Shown here in pieces: positions 1 to 7,100 of a DNA stretch of 54,133 nucleotides. The translations under genes were made by a program, and so were the position numbers. The notes under the pieces are model-generated. The model was not told the DNA's origin. It searched no databases and saw only the letters and a program-made list of their open reading frames with translations. Location of the stretch: the NCBI GenBank assembly GCA_017477025.1, contig JAFUYA010000002.1:1-54133 (forward strand), in the 5' to 3' direction. Origin of the DNA: Bacteroidales bacterium (GTDB lineage Bacteria > Bacteroidota > Bacteroidia > Bacteroidales > P3). Position 1 is the first letter of the stretch, and each line of letters starts with the position of its first letter.

Positions 1-238
1 ATGCTTTATAGAAACTCAAGCCGATGCAAACAACGGTGCAAAAAATATCCTTGCAAAAGCCAACCGTGGACTTAAGACGGGGAGGTTAAAAACGGACATT
101 ATGAAGGATATTGCTGCGGCGAGTGTTGCAACACTCAACACGGCAGATGCATCAACGAATAACGGCACGATATTTTATCAAAAAATAGTGCAAGACTATG
201 TGAATAAAAAGACAATACACTATTTTAGATTTGTTTAA
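1..238 (+). CDS. Tail hub protein D, C-terminal part (partial)
   Basis: This is the 5'-truncated end of the gpD-like baseplate hub gene. The frame starts at base 2 and gives the last 78 residues before TAA at 236-238. It is identical to the end of the complete gene at 46506-47816, where the annotation is given. The truncation is only the window edge. Confidence 0.9.
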   Translation, partial: CFIETQADANNGAKNILAKANRGLKTGRLKTDIMKDIAAASVATLNTADASTNNGTIFYQKIVQDYVNKKTIHYFRFV

Positions 239-250
239 GGATATACCAGC

Positions 251-679
251 ATGGCAGAAATACAAAAAGGTAAAATTTCAACAATAGAGGAGGCACCTGT
301 TGACGATTGGGGACACCCAACGACAGCGAGAGTGTTCTCGTTAACAGGGGGTTCTGTAACAAGACCGTTAATAATTCCGTGGTATTTGCGTGGAACCATG
401 GGCGATTTAAAGCCCGAGGATGAGGTTGTTTTTGTATTATTTGAAGATATGACAGGCTGGATATTGGGCAGATTTGACGGAAACTTCCAAAAATATGTCC
501 CATACGATGTTATTGTTGACGGTTTTGTAGAAATAACCGATTATGCAGACGTTACAAACAATGTTTCGGGTGCTGATTTCATAAGTGCAGAATATGGCTC
601 CACGAATGCACACACTCACAAATATGAAAAACCTGTTCATTCTGCTGGCCCTGTTGATACGGAAAAACCGACAAGTTAA
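251..679 (+). CDS. Baseplate spike protein (gpV/gp138-like)
   Basis: This 142-residue protein lies directly after the hub D gene and before the wedge genes, where P2-like phages carry the central spike V. The N-terminal half is rich in short beta strands (GKISTIEEAPVDDWGHPTTA, then a GDLKPEDEVVFVLFEDM segment), as expected for an OB fold. Near the C terminus is a His-x-His motif (AHTHKYEKPVH), the iron-binding tip signature of phage membrane-piercing spikes. It is short for gpV (about 210 residues in P2) and closer in length to gp138-type spikes. The role is inferred from order, fold pattern and HxH. The start ATG is 12 bases after the preceding stop. Confidence 0.65.
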   Translation: MAEIQKGKISTIEEAPVDDWGHPTTARVFSLTGGSVTRPLIIPWYLRGTMGDLKPEDEVVFVLFEDMTGWILGRFDGNFQKYVPYDVIVDGFVEITDYADVTNNVSGADFISAEYGSTNAHTHKYEKPVHSAGPVDTEKPTS

Positions 680-691
680 AAGAGGTAAACA

Positions 692-1162
692 ATGACTATT
701 CAGGCACAATTTTTGAATAAAAATTGGGAAATATCGCCCAATAAAGTTATGCCGTTAACAAGTATAAGTTACTCTTCAGGAATAAATACGGAAACCGCCA
801 AAACTTCGGGCGGTAAAGACAAGATTGTTTCTAAAGGGTATAAAGCGGACACTTTGTCTATAACCTATGATGTAGTAAAAACCGCCGGCTGTAATCCCGA
901 GAGGGAATATTCGGACATGGTAACCTTAACAGGTGCCATTGGCCCGTTTTTAATAAACGGTCGCAGGTTTGGGGCTGCAAAATACAGACTAATTTCTGTA
1001 AAACCCAGCAATATTGTTACATCAAATACAGGTGAAATGATATCGATGACAATATCAGCACAATTTGAAGAACCGATTGTTTCAAAATCAGACTCAAAAA
1101 ATATCGGCAAATCGGGTGCATCTATTGATAAATCAACAACTCAAAAAGGGATTAGAAAATGA
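692..1162 (+). CDS. Baseplate protein paralogous to the N-terminal domain of hub D
   Basis: This 156-residue protein has a good site (AAAGAGG) before its ATG. By eye it follows the same pattern as residues 1 to about 115 of hub D (46506). Both start with F-x-x-x-W-x-I-x-P and continue with a G-E/K-K-F/V-x-G-Y stretch, a L-x-F/I-x-Y segment, a S/T-A-G-x-N-x-x-RE box, PF-x-x-N-x-x-RF/LF and an alternating beta end. I therefore infer a shared beta-rich fold that adapts hub and spike. The last 30 residues are polar and Ser/Lys-rich. I do not recognise a named family. The stop overlaps the next start (ATGA). Confidence 0.55.
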   Translation: MTIQAQFLNKNWEISPNKVMPLTSISYSSGINTETAKTSGGKDKIVSKGYKADTLSITYDVVKTAGCNPEREYSDMVTLTGAIGPFLINGRRFGAAKYRLISVKPSNIVTSNTGEMISMTISAQFEEPIVSKSDSKNIGKSGASIDKSTTQKGIRK

Positions 1163-1428
1163 AAAGTGTAGGAAACGGAAACCCTGAAAATTGCGTTCAA
1201 AATATATTGAGTGTAACAAAAGGGGAGGTTGCATATAACAGAGCGATGGGGCTTGATGGTGATTTATATGACAAACCTGTAACTCAAATTCAGGGGCTTG
1301 TATTTGCCGACATTGAAGAGCAAATAGAAACCTATGAAAAAAGGGTTCAGGTAAACAATATCAACACCGAAACTGCAGAAGATGGAACACTTATTGCAAT
1401 TAAGCCTGACATAACAATTTTGGAGTAA
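1159..1428 (+). CDS. Baseplate wedge protein, gpW/gp25-like
   Basis: This 89-residue protein overlaps the preceding gene by ATGA and sits immediately upstream of gpJ, the invariant place of the gpW/gp25 wedge gene in contractile tails. The sequence carries the family pattern of a short helical start (CVQNILSVTKGEVAYNRAMG) and acidic strands ending with a hydrophobic tail (KPDITILE). It is near the usual length of 90-130 residues. In this family gp25 and J together form the wedge that ties the hub to the sheath. The assignment rests on order, length and the TKGE..Y.R..G motif. Confidence 0.7.
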   Translation: MKSVGNGNPENCVQNILSVTKGEVAYNRAMGLDGDLYDKPVTQIQGLVFADIEEQIETYEKRVQVNNINTETAEDGTLIAIKPDITILE

Positions 1429-1431
1429 AAA

Positions 1432-2796
1432 ATGAGCGATAATTTTGAACTTTTTTCAACAATAGACGATGCGCAAATTGAGCAAATCGTTAATGATAAT
1501 ATTGAGAGCGGAATTAGTGAGACTTTATATCCCGGCGATGAGAGAAGAATATTCACAAACGCATTTGTGGCTCTTCTCTGCACAGTTTTTGCTTACCTAA
1601 ACGAACGTGCAAAACAAAGATTGCTGCGTTATGCAAAAGCAGAAACTCTTGATTATTTGGGGGAAAGGGTAAATTGCGAAAGGTTGGCGGCTAATCCTGC
1701 GACTACAACCATGCGTTACAAAATACAATCACCTTTGAGTGTAATTGTAACTGTTCCTGCAGGTTCCCGTGTAACACCTGACGGAGTTTTGTATTGGAAA
1801 ACCCTCACCGCTGCAACAATTCCTGTAGGTAGTACAGAAGTTGATATTCCTGCAGAGTCCACCGAAGGCGGCTCTGTTTATAACGGGTATGTGGCAGGTG
1901 CGATAAATACTCAGGTGGATATAGTTCCTTATATTTCGTCTGTTGAAAACCTAACAACAACGACAGGTGGTGATGATGGTGAACCTTATCCGCTATCTGA
2001 TGAACACCCTGACGGCGATGACGGCACAGGCGATGATAATTACAGAGAAAGAATCAGAAAAGCCCCGGCAGGTTTTTCAACTGCTGGTCCTTCTGATGCT
2101 TATGAGTATTATGCTCTCTCTGCAGATGCTTCTGTTGAAGATGTAAAGGTTGTGTCAGAACAGGAGGCTGGCAGGATAGATATTACTGCAACCGTTACAG
2201 GCGGCAACGTGCCAAGCAGTGAAATTATAGACAAGATTTTAGAAAAATGTTCAGATAAAAGTGTAAGGCCGATGAATGACCGAGTTTTTGTTTACGGTCC
2301 TGAATTAACGGATTACGACATAAACATTCATTATTACACAACTGAAGATGCAGAATCGGATGCAATAACCGCCATTGAAGGTGAAGGTGGAGCAATAGAT
2401 TCATATATCGAATGGCAAAGAGCAAAAATTTCAAGGGACATAAACCCCGATAAACTCATGGCTTTGCTTATTGCGGCAGGTGCTAAAAGGGCAACTATTA
2501 CAAAACCTGTATATACTGCTCTTGGAGTAACTGAAACCGTTACTTCATACACCGTATATAAAACCAATGACGGAACTGTCATCGGGTATGTTGAGGCTTC
2601 AGGTGAAGCCGATGATGATGTTGTCGCAAATGCTCGTGTGTATGAAAACCCGAGGTTAAAAGGGGCTTACACAACAACCGCAAATGCTGGCGAGTATAAA
2701 TACACCGGCGATTCTGTTGTATCACCGAAGGGTATCGGGGAATTGGCACATTTTTCAGGTAATATTACCGTTACACACTCAACTGAAGGGGAATAG
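1432..2796 (+). CDS. Baseplate protein J
   Basis: This 454-residue baseplate J-like protein (P2 gpJ/Mu gp47 family) forms the wedge arms. The N-terminal part is helical, with LRYAKAETLDYLGERVNCER matching the family L..A.G..LD..G...G..R box. It is followed by a strand-rich middle (VTVPAGSRVTPDGVLYWKT) and the typical ENL.....GG.DGE....D..YRERI segment at about residues 180-210. Beyond about residue 370 there is an extra domain of strands (YTVYKTNDGTVIGYVEASGE) not present in the shortest J proteins. The neighbours W (upstream) and I (downstream) confirm the order. Confidence 0.88.
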   Translation: MSDNFELFSTIDDAQIEQIVNDNIESGISETLYPGDERRIFTNAFVALLCTVFAYLNERAKQRLLRYAKAETLDYLGERVNCERLAANPATTTMRYKIQSPLSVIVTVPAGSRVTPDGVLYWKTLTAATIPVGSTEVDIPAESTEGGSVYNGYVAGAINTQVDIVPYISSVENLTTTTGGDDGEPYPLSDEHPDGDDGTGDDNYRERIRKAPAGFSTAGPSDAYEYYALSADASVEDVKVVSEQEAGRIDITATVTGGNVPSSEIIDKILEKCSDKSVRPMNDRVFVYGPELTDYDINIHYYTTEDAESDAITAIEGEGGAIDSYIEWQRAKISRDINPDKLMALLIAAGAKRATITKPVYTALGVTETVTSYTVYKTNDGTVIGYVEASGEADDDVVANARVYENPRLKGAYTTTANAGEYKYTGDSVVSPKGIGELAHFSGNITVTHSTEGE

Positions 2797-2801
2797 AAAA
2801 A

Positions 2802-3368
2802 ATGAAACTGCAAAACCTCGAATTTCTTAAATTAATGCCGAAGTTTATGCAAACAGACGAGTGTATAAAGTCTTTATGCAAGTCGGTTGATGAGATATTT
2901 AAACCAACTGCGGAAGATTTGAAAAAATTAAGCGATTGGGACAGGATAGATTCTATGTCCGAAAGCGAGCTTGATTATCTGGCATGGGAATGTAACATTA
3001 CATGGTATGATAAATCAGCCCCTATTGCTACAAAGCGCAGTTTAGTAAAAAACTCAGATAAAATTTTTATGACAAGAGCAACGGTGGCCGCCGTTGAGGA
3101 GGTTGTTGCTACATATTTCAACGATGCGACATTGTTGGAGTTTTGGGAAGCAGGGTGCGAACCTCATCATTTCAAAATTGAATGCTCCGATCCTTCAACT
3201 TATGCCGATAACTTGCAATTATTCTTGTCAACACTGGAAAAGGTAAAAAGGAAGTCACAATGGCTTGAGTCAATAGTTCTGTTGTTAATGGGCGAGGGCA
3301 ATATGTATGTCGGCGCAGGTACATCGGAAATATTAAACTCTTCATTTGACTGCACGAATGAATTTTAA
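2802..3368 (+). CDS. Tail protein I
   Basis: This 188-residue protein matches the P2 gpI family, which joins baseplate and fibres. Its N-terminal region includes LKKLSDWDRIDSMSESELDY and then LAWECNITWYD, the family pattern of a leucine-rich helix, a conserved W and a Y-D-x-x pair. A KRSLVKNS box and a helix with EEVVATYF follow. It lies between J and the fibre N-terminal gene, as in P2-like phages. The start at 2802 follows the J stop by 5 bases. Confidence 0.8.
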   Translation: MKLQNLEFLKLMPKFMQTDECIKSLCKSVDEIFKPTAEDLKKLSDWDRIDSMSESELDYLAWECNITWYDKSAPIATKRSLVKNSDKIFMTRATVAAVEEVVATYFNDATLLEFWEAGCEPHHFKIECSDPSTYADNLQLFLSTLEKVKRKSQWLESIVLLLMGEGNMYVGAGTSEILNSSFDCTNEF

Positions 3369-3377
3369 GGGGGTAAA

Positions 3378-3914
3378 ATGTCAAACACAACCGTTATAAC
3401 CGGCATTACAAATGCAGGGTTGTCTATATTGGCTCAAGCCCAATTGGGTGCTCAAATTCAATTTACCAAAATAAAAATCGGTGACGGAAGGTTGGAACAG
3501 GGCCAGGATCCTGCGGAACTAACCGACCTTATAAATACCGTGAATGAACTCGGAATTTATAATTGGACAATGGCTGGCGACTCAACAATTAAGGTCACAG
3601 GGTTAATTGTTCAGGGCAATACAGGTTTTTATTTTAGAGAAATTGGTTTGTTTGCAATAGATCCGACAACCAATCAAGAAGTTTTATATGCATACGGCAA
3701 CAAAGGCGAAGCCGCATCATATATTCCCGAAAACACAAGCAGTGTTGCGGTGGAAGAGAGAGCAACCATTATCACAAAGGTTGCAAATGCTGAAACCGTA
3801 AAAATACAACTCTCTCACCTTTATGGCCCGATATTCTATGATGAACTCGGAGACACAACAGTTGAGATAGATTTAGTAACAAATATCATCAATGCTGTGT
3901 GGATTGAAGTTTAA
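3378..3914 (+). CDS. Tail fibre N-terminal attachment protein (P2 gpH N-terminal-like)
   Basis: This 178-residue protein resembles the isolated N-terminal domain of P2-type tail fibre H. It shows TNAGLSILAQAQLGAQIQFT, the family's G...L..A...G..... pattern, followed by a KIGDG motif, a GFYFREIGLF segment and late strands. In P2 this domain docks the fibre to the baseplate. Here it is a separate gene, and the shaft and receptor-binding parts are on the next genes, so I infer a segmented fibre assembly. The ATG follows AAGGGGG. Confidence 0.8.
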   Translation: MSNTTVITGITNAGLSILAQAQLGAQIQFTKIKIGDGRLEQGQDPAELTDLINTVNELGIYNWTMAGDSTIKVTGLIVQGNTGFYFREIGLFAIDPTTNQEVLYAYGNKGEAASYIPENTSSVAVEERATIITKVANAETVKIQLSHLYGPIFYDELGDTTVEIDLVTNIINAVWIEV

Positions 3915-3973
3915 GTGTGAGGGGGAACTCACAAAAGTTATAGTTAGTACTGTTTAAAAAAAGGAGTAGAAAA

Positions 3974-4879
3974 ATGACAGACAAGAACATTCAAATTCAA
4001 GACTTACAAGGGAATAATTTATTCCCGAAAACCAAAGGTGCCGTTGTATTAAACAATAGTGGCGACAATTTGGGTGGTGTAGAAGCAGGTGCGCAAGTTA
4101 ACGTATTAGAAACCATTGATTTAAAATATGGCAATACTACAACAAGTGTTACTATTGCAAGCAAAAAAGCAACCATTGATTTATCTGCTTATGCAAAATC
4201 TGCAACAACACTTTCAGGCTATGGCATCACAGATGCTTACACAAAAAATGAAATTGACGGCAAGATTTCAAGTGCTTACAAAGTTGCTGGTTCTGCTGCA
4301 AGTGTTTCAGCATTAGGCTCTCTTGATGCTTCACACGAAGGTTATGTTTACAATATGACCGCTCAATTTACAACAACTGCTGACTTCGTTGAAGGTTCAG
4401 GTAAAAAACATCCTGCAGGCACCAACGTTGCAGTTGTAAATACTGCGGCTGCAGGCGAAACAGCAGTTTATAAATATGATGTATTGGCAGGATTTATTGA
4501 CACTTCAAGCTATGATACTCACATTGCTGATACTGATATCCACGTTACAACTTCTGATAAATCTACATGGAACGGTAAACAGGATGCAATCGCTGACCTT
4601 TCTGATATAAGAACAGGTGCCGGTAAAGGTGCAACTGCAGTTCAACCGGGCGACCTTGCTACAGTTGCAACAAGCGGTTCTTATAACGACTTATCTAACA
4701 AACCGACTATACCTGATGCACAAATTCAATCAGATTGGAACCAAACTACAACAACAGCTAAAGATTACATTAAAAACAAACCATCATTGGCTACAGTTGC
4801 AACAACTGGTTCATATAACGACTTGTCAGACAAACCGACTATACCTCAAAATCAAATCACTTATGTCGAATTAGCTTAA
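3974..4879 (+). CDS. Tail fibre shaft protein with tandem repeats
   Basis: This 301-residue protein has low-complexity, repetitive features typical of trimeric fibres. There is a KGAVVLNNSGDN segment near residue 22, a DAYTKNEIDGKI segment and two near-identical copies of (L)ATVAT-S/T-GSYNDLS-N/D-KPTIP in the C-terminal 90 residues, flanking a SDWNQTTTTAKDYIKNKPSL linker. GSYNDLS-x-KPTIP is a common fibre repeat in gut phages. The function is structural and inferred. No C-terminal chaperone or receptor domain is visible, so the receptor-binding tip is probably on the DGR target two genes downstream. Confidence 0.75.
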   Translation: MTDKNIQIQDLQGNNLFPKTKGAVVLNNSGDNLGGVEAGAQVNVLETIDLKYGNTTTSVTIASKKATIDLSAYAKSATTLSGYGITDAYTKNEIDGKISSAYKVAGSAASVSALGSLDASHEGYVYNMTAQFTTTADFVEGSGKKHPAGTNVAVVNTAAAGETAVYKYDVLAGFIDTSSYDTHIADTDIHVTTSDKSTWNGKQDAIADLSDIRTGAGKGATAVQPGDLATVATSGSYNDLSNKPTIPDAQIQSDWNQTTTTAKDYIKNKPSLATVATTGSYNDLSDKPTIPQNQITYVELA

Positions 4880-4886
4880 CACATAT

Positions 4887-4912
4887 AAAGGGGCTTAACC
4901 GCCCCTTTTTTA
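4887..4912 (+). terminator. Rho-independent terminator after fibre shaft
   Basis: An 8-bp perfect stem (AAAGGGGC/GCCCCTTT) with a 6-base loop is followed directly by a T run. It lies 8 bases after the shaft stop codon. It may only partially stop transcription, as the fibre and DGR genes continue in the same direction. Confidence 0.8.
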
Positions 4913-4930
4913 AACCGAAAGGGGAAAATA

Positions 4931-5194
4931 ATGACAGAATATAATGCAAAAAAAGTTGTTCTGAAAGATGCAAACGGTGTATATTTAATCCCCCTTGGCA
5001 ACGATGTGCGATTTGATGAACTCAACGGCTATTATGTCGAGGCGACAGACGGCAATTTAGACTTAGAAACCGCTCTTGCTGATGGTAATTTGGATTTAAC
5101 AACTTCACTTGACGGCAATGTCGGGGTTTATTCTTTGTGGGATTATTTAGCAGTTCTTACTCGAAGAATTGTTGCACTTGAAATGAATAGATAA
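4931..5194 (+). CDS. Small fibre-associated protein, unknown
   Basis: This 87-residue protein, preceded by AAAGGGG, lies between the shaft gene and the DGR target. It contains an internal duplication of Asp/Leu-rich units (DGNLDLETALADGNLDLTTS), which resembles a short beta-helical or collar segment. The C-terminal helix (LWDYLAVLTRRIVALE) is hydrophobic and could trimerise. The family is not recognised. From position it may bridge the shaft to the variable adhesin. Confidence 0.5.
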   Translation: MTEYNAKKVVLKDANGVYLIPLGNDVRFDELNGYYVEATDGNLDLETALADGNLDLTTSLDGNVGVYSLWDYLAVLTRRIVALEMNR

Positions 5195-5205
5195 AGGAGG
5201 GCAAT

Positions 5206-6219
5206 ATGCCAAAAATACAATTAAGACGAGGAACGAGTACAAACTTGTCAACGACCGTTGCCGACCTCGGTGAACCTGTATTTATTACAAATACAAATGA
5301 GTTGAAAATCGGTGATGGTACAAACGAATTAAACGATGTAAAATGCGTTGATTATCTCGGCAAGCAAATTGCTAACCGCCAATACAAAGGGGTGGATTTG
5401 GCAGTAAAATTTGCTGATGAGATATCTGAATATGCGAGCATTTATGCTTGGTTAGAAGCAAGGAAAACTGCAGGAAATTTTGAAGGCATCAATGTCGGCG
5501 ATTATTTCTCATTCTCTATTGCTTCAGGAACATGTGCAGGTTACGCAATAGCCGCACAAACTTTCAAAGCTCGTGTTATAGGTATTAACACTTATAAACA
5601 TTGCGGCGATACAGAAATCGGCGACATGCTTTATTTTAAAACGGATGAAGTTGTCGATACTCCAATAAAATGGAACCCGACTGACAACAACAACGGAACA
5701 TCCGTTCAAAATAATCCGTGGCTTGCGAGTGCGATGTATGCAGTATTAAACGGTGTAAACAACTACTCAACATCTGCATATCAAAGTGCTGCTCACGGTG
5801 CAAACGCAAGTTCAGGAGGTATTTTGCAATTACTCCCTGCGGCTTTGCAAAATGTATTAAAACAGAAGAGAAACTATTTAGACCAAAGATACTCTGCAAG
5901 CGGACTTCTCACAGGCGGCACAAATTGGGCTGCCGGCGATATGGGTAAACTTTGGTTACCTAATGAAATTGAAGTTTATGGTTGTGGAATTAGATCCGAC
6001 AGATGTTTAACAGCAGGATTTTGGTTCCCTGAAGCAGGACTTTCAATTCAGTTCCCATGGTTTGCTAACCACTGCGAAAACAGAATCAGTTACAATTCAA
6101 GTGGTAATAGGTGCCACTGGTGGCTCTCTGCCCCAGCCTCTCACAACTCTACGTCCGTGTGCGCTGTCGCCGCCACCGGTCCTGCCACCACCCACTTTGC
6201 CACCCTTGCGAGCATTTGA
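5206..6219 (+). CDS. DGR target: variable receptor-binding protein (DUF6273-like), truncated allele
   Basis: This 337-residue protein follows AAAGGAGG. The N-terminal 50 residues (KIQLRRGT..LSTTVADLGEP, NTNELKIGDG) form the short peptide-repeat domain common at the base of phage fibres. Residues 90 to about 300 (NVGDYFSFSI, INTYKHCGDTEIGD, NPWLASAMYAVLN, LWLPNEIEVYG) match what I know as the DUF6273-type C-type-lectin-like adhesins of gut phages. The variable repeat begins at R302-C303. The 13 diversified positions are 304, 313, 314, 317, 320, 322, 324, 326, 328-331 and 334. In this copy TGA at 6217-6219 ends the protein after Ile337. The second copy reads TGC there and continues 8 residues (CTPLCFCI), the ending usual in such adhesins. 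This allele is therefore probably truncated. Confidence 0.88.
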   Translation: MPKIQLRRGTSTNLSTTVADLGEPVFITNTNELKIGDGTNELNDVKCVDYLGKQIANRQYKGVDLAVKFADEISEYASIYAWLEARKTAGNFEGINVGDYFSFSIASGTCAGYAIAAQTFKARVIGINTYKHCGDTEIGDMLYFKTDEVVDTPIKWNPTDNNNGTSVQNNPWLASAMYAVLNGVNNYSTSAYQSAAHGANASSGGILQLLPAALQNVLKQKRNYLDQRYSASGLLTGGTNWAAGDMGKLWLPNEIEVYGCGIRSDRCLTAGFWFPEAGLSIQFPWFANHCENRISYNSSGNRCHWWLSAPASHNSTSVCAVAATGPATTHFATLASI

Positions 6220-6235
6220 ACTCCGCTCTGCTTCT
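6108..6235 (+). repeat. DGR variable repeat (VR)
   Basis: These 128 bp align without gaps to the template repeat at 6735-6862. Inside the 13 AAY codons there are 18 substitutions, all at positions where the template has A (to C, G or T), and 12 of 13 codons are changed. The only other differences are C to A at 6219 (this copy only) and template A versus C at 6231. The 3' end (about 6220-6235, CTCCGCTCTG and following) is the expected initiation-of-mutagenic-homing end. Adenine-specific change is the defining mark of DGR diversification. Confidence 0.97.
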
Positions 6236-6254
6236 GTATTTAATCGAATATCTT

Positions 6255-6283
6255 ATATCCCGACAGGTAATCTGTCGGGATAT
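6255..6283 (+). promoter_or_regulatory. Hairpin downstream of VR (DGR target recognition; possible terminator)
   Basis: A perfect 12-bp stem (ATATCCCGACAG/CTGTCGGGATAT) with a 5-base loop GTAAT starts 19 bases after VR. In the Bordetella phage BPP-1 system a hairpin or cruciform just downstream of the VR is needed for efficient retrohoming. A following TTTTATAAAA would also allow partial termination after the target gene. The same hairpin is in copy 2 at 53833-53861. Confidence 0.8.
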
Positions 6284-6308
6284 TTTATAAAAAAGGAAGT
6301 AGAAAACC

Positions 6309-6737
6309 ATGAGCAATGTGTTAAAACGATTTAGAAAAGAAACAGAACTGCAATTTATGATGAATGCGGTTGATTTACAAATTGAACTTACAAAATTTGT
6401 AATGTCCGATAAAAATGTCCCGAAAAAGTACAGACTCGTTGTTGGGGTGAGTATAGTTCAAAAAGTAGACGAACTTGTCGACAATTTGAACTTTGCAAAC
6501 TGTATATTCCCTCAAACTCAAGACGACTTCGCAAAAAGAGCAGAATATCAACGACTCGCTATGACCAACGTGTGGCAACTGCACAACAAACTCGTCAGAA
6601 TGATAGAGTGTATTGATACTGTAAAAGTTGAAAAAATGACAAAGATTATCGAATTGCTGAATAGCGAAATACCGCTTATTAAAGCATGGATGAAGTCTGA
6701 TAAAGAAAAAATGAAAAAGTTATTTGCTGTAAGTTAG
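6309..6737 (+). CDS. avd: DGR accessory variability determinant Avd
   Basis: This 142-residue basic, fully helical protein lies between VR and TR, exactly where avd sits in DGRs. It has the family features: an N-terminal KRFRKETELQFMMNAVDLQI helix, conserved K-K-Y-R (PKKYRLVVGVSI), a central amphipathic helix and a RMIECIDTVKVE segment. In BPP-1, Avd is a pentameric four-helix bundle that binds the reverse transcriptase and template RNA and is essential for cDNA synthesis. The ATG follows AAGGAAGTAGAAAACC. Its TAG stop (6735-6737) is also the first three bases of TR, so the end of avd belongs to the template RNA region. Confidence 0.92.
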   Translation: MSNVLKRFRKETELQFMMNAVDLQIELTKFVMSDKNVPKKYRLVVGVSIVQKVDELVDNLNFANCIFPQTQDDFAKRAEYQRLAMTNVWQLHNKLVRMIECIDTVKVEKMTKIIELLNSEIPLIKAWMKSDKEKMKKLFAVS

Positions 6738-6862
6738 GTGCAACTGGTGGCTCTCTGCCCCAGCCTCTAACAACTCTACGAACGTGTGCAATGTCAACGC
6801 CAACGGTAATGCCAACAACAACAATGCCACCAATGCGAGCATTTGCACTCCGCTCTGATTCT
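6735..6862 (+). repeat. DGR template repeat (TR)
   Basis: These 128 bp are the invariant donor copy for the VR. Read in the target frame they contain 13 AAC/AAT codons, including four in a row at about 6813-6824, and end in TGA where VR has TGC. AAY codons are the classic DGR design, since A-mutagenesis of AAY can give nearly every residue without making a stop. The first base is the T of the avd stop codon. The 3' end diverges from VR after TTCT, consistent with an IMH* versus IMH difference. Confidence 0.97.
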
Positions 6863-7100
6863 TTTATCGCTCGACTTAGTAAGATTATTCTGAAAACAAT
6901 GCAATTTTTCAAAGAAGGAGCAAATGACTTTTGAGGGCCTGGCCCTCATAAATACGAGACTCGTTACGACAGGTGAACGCCGATTTTTATCGTGCATGGC
7001 AGACAAGTTTGTGTGTTTGCAGTTTGTTTCATACCTGATAAGTTCCACAGTTTATAAAAAGGAGTAAATACACACCGGCTCTGACTGTACGAGGCTCACA
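6863..7100 (+). ncRNA. DGR template-RNA spacer region between TR and RT
   Basis: The 238 bases between TR and RT correspond to the spacer that, in BPP-1, is part of the structured template RNA and primes cDNA synthesis. A clear hairpin, GAGGGC/GCCCTC with loop CTG, lies at 6934-6948. The region also contains a small ORF with its own ribosome-binding site (6924-7067), so RNA and coding functions may overlap here. The exact RNA ends cannot be read from sequence. Confidence 0.6.
6924..7067 (+). CDS. Small 47-residue ORF inside the DGR spacer
   Basis: The ATG at 6924 sits 5 bases after AGAAGGAG, and the frame runs to TAA at 7065-7067. The product starts MTFEGLALINTRLVTTGERR, then FLSCMADKF, and ends in a hydrophobic/aromatic stretch (VCLQFVSYLISSTVYKKE). 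It is tightly placed between TR and RT and the frame covers most of the spacer. I do not recognise the family. It may be a DGR accessory peptide, a translation-coupling leader for RT, or chance. The good ribosome-binding site argues for translation, but the overlap with the expected structured RNA argues for caution. Confidence 0.45.
   Translation: MTFEGLALINTRLVTTGERRFLSCMADKFVCLQFVSYLISSTVYKKE

Larger units (their letters stand above)
1..6555. repeat. Terminal direct repeat, copy 1 (same as 47579-54133)
   Basis: The first 6555 bases recur at the end of the window with a constant offset of 47578. All genes in the two copies read identically except at one base: A at 6219 versus C at 53797. 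The hub gene D, cut at position 1, is complete at 46506-47816, so the window wraps round a circular or terminally redundant genome of about 47.6 kb. A headful-packaged molecule or a circular assembly written with overlap would both look like this. An overlap of about 14% of the genome makes an assembly overlap or rotation more likely than a physical repeat. Confidence 0.95.

Noticed and set aside
225..503. Minus-strand frame at the start of the window (and copy at 47803)
   Set aside because: Shadow of the hub/spike genes, no start signal, opposite strand to all structural genes.
6219..6219. Recoded stop codon (TGA read through) at the end of the target gene
   Set aside because: TGA acts as a normal stop in other genes of this genome, and the second copy simply has TGC. 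Recoding is not needed.
6062..6334. Pro-rich frame across VR
   Set aside because: Out-of-frame shadow of the DGR target. Its proline-rich stretch comes from C-rich VR codons read in the wrong frame.
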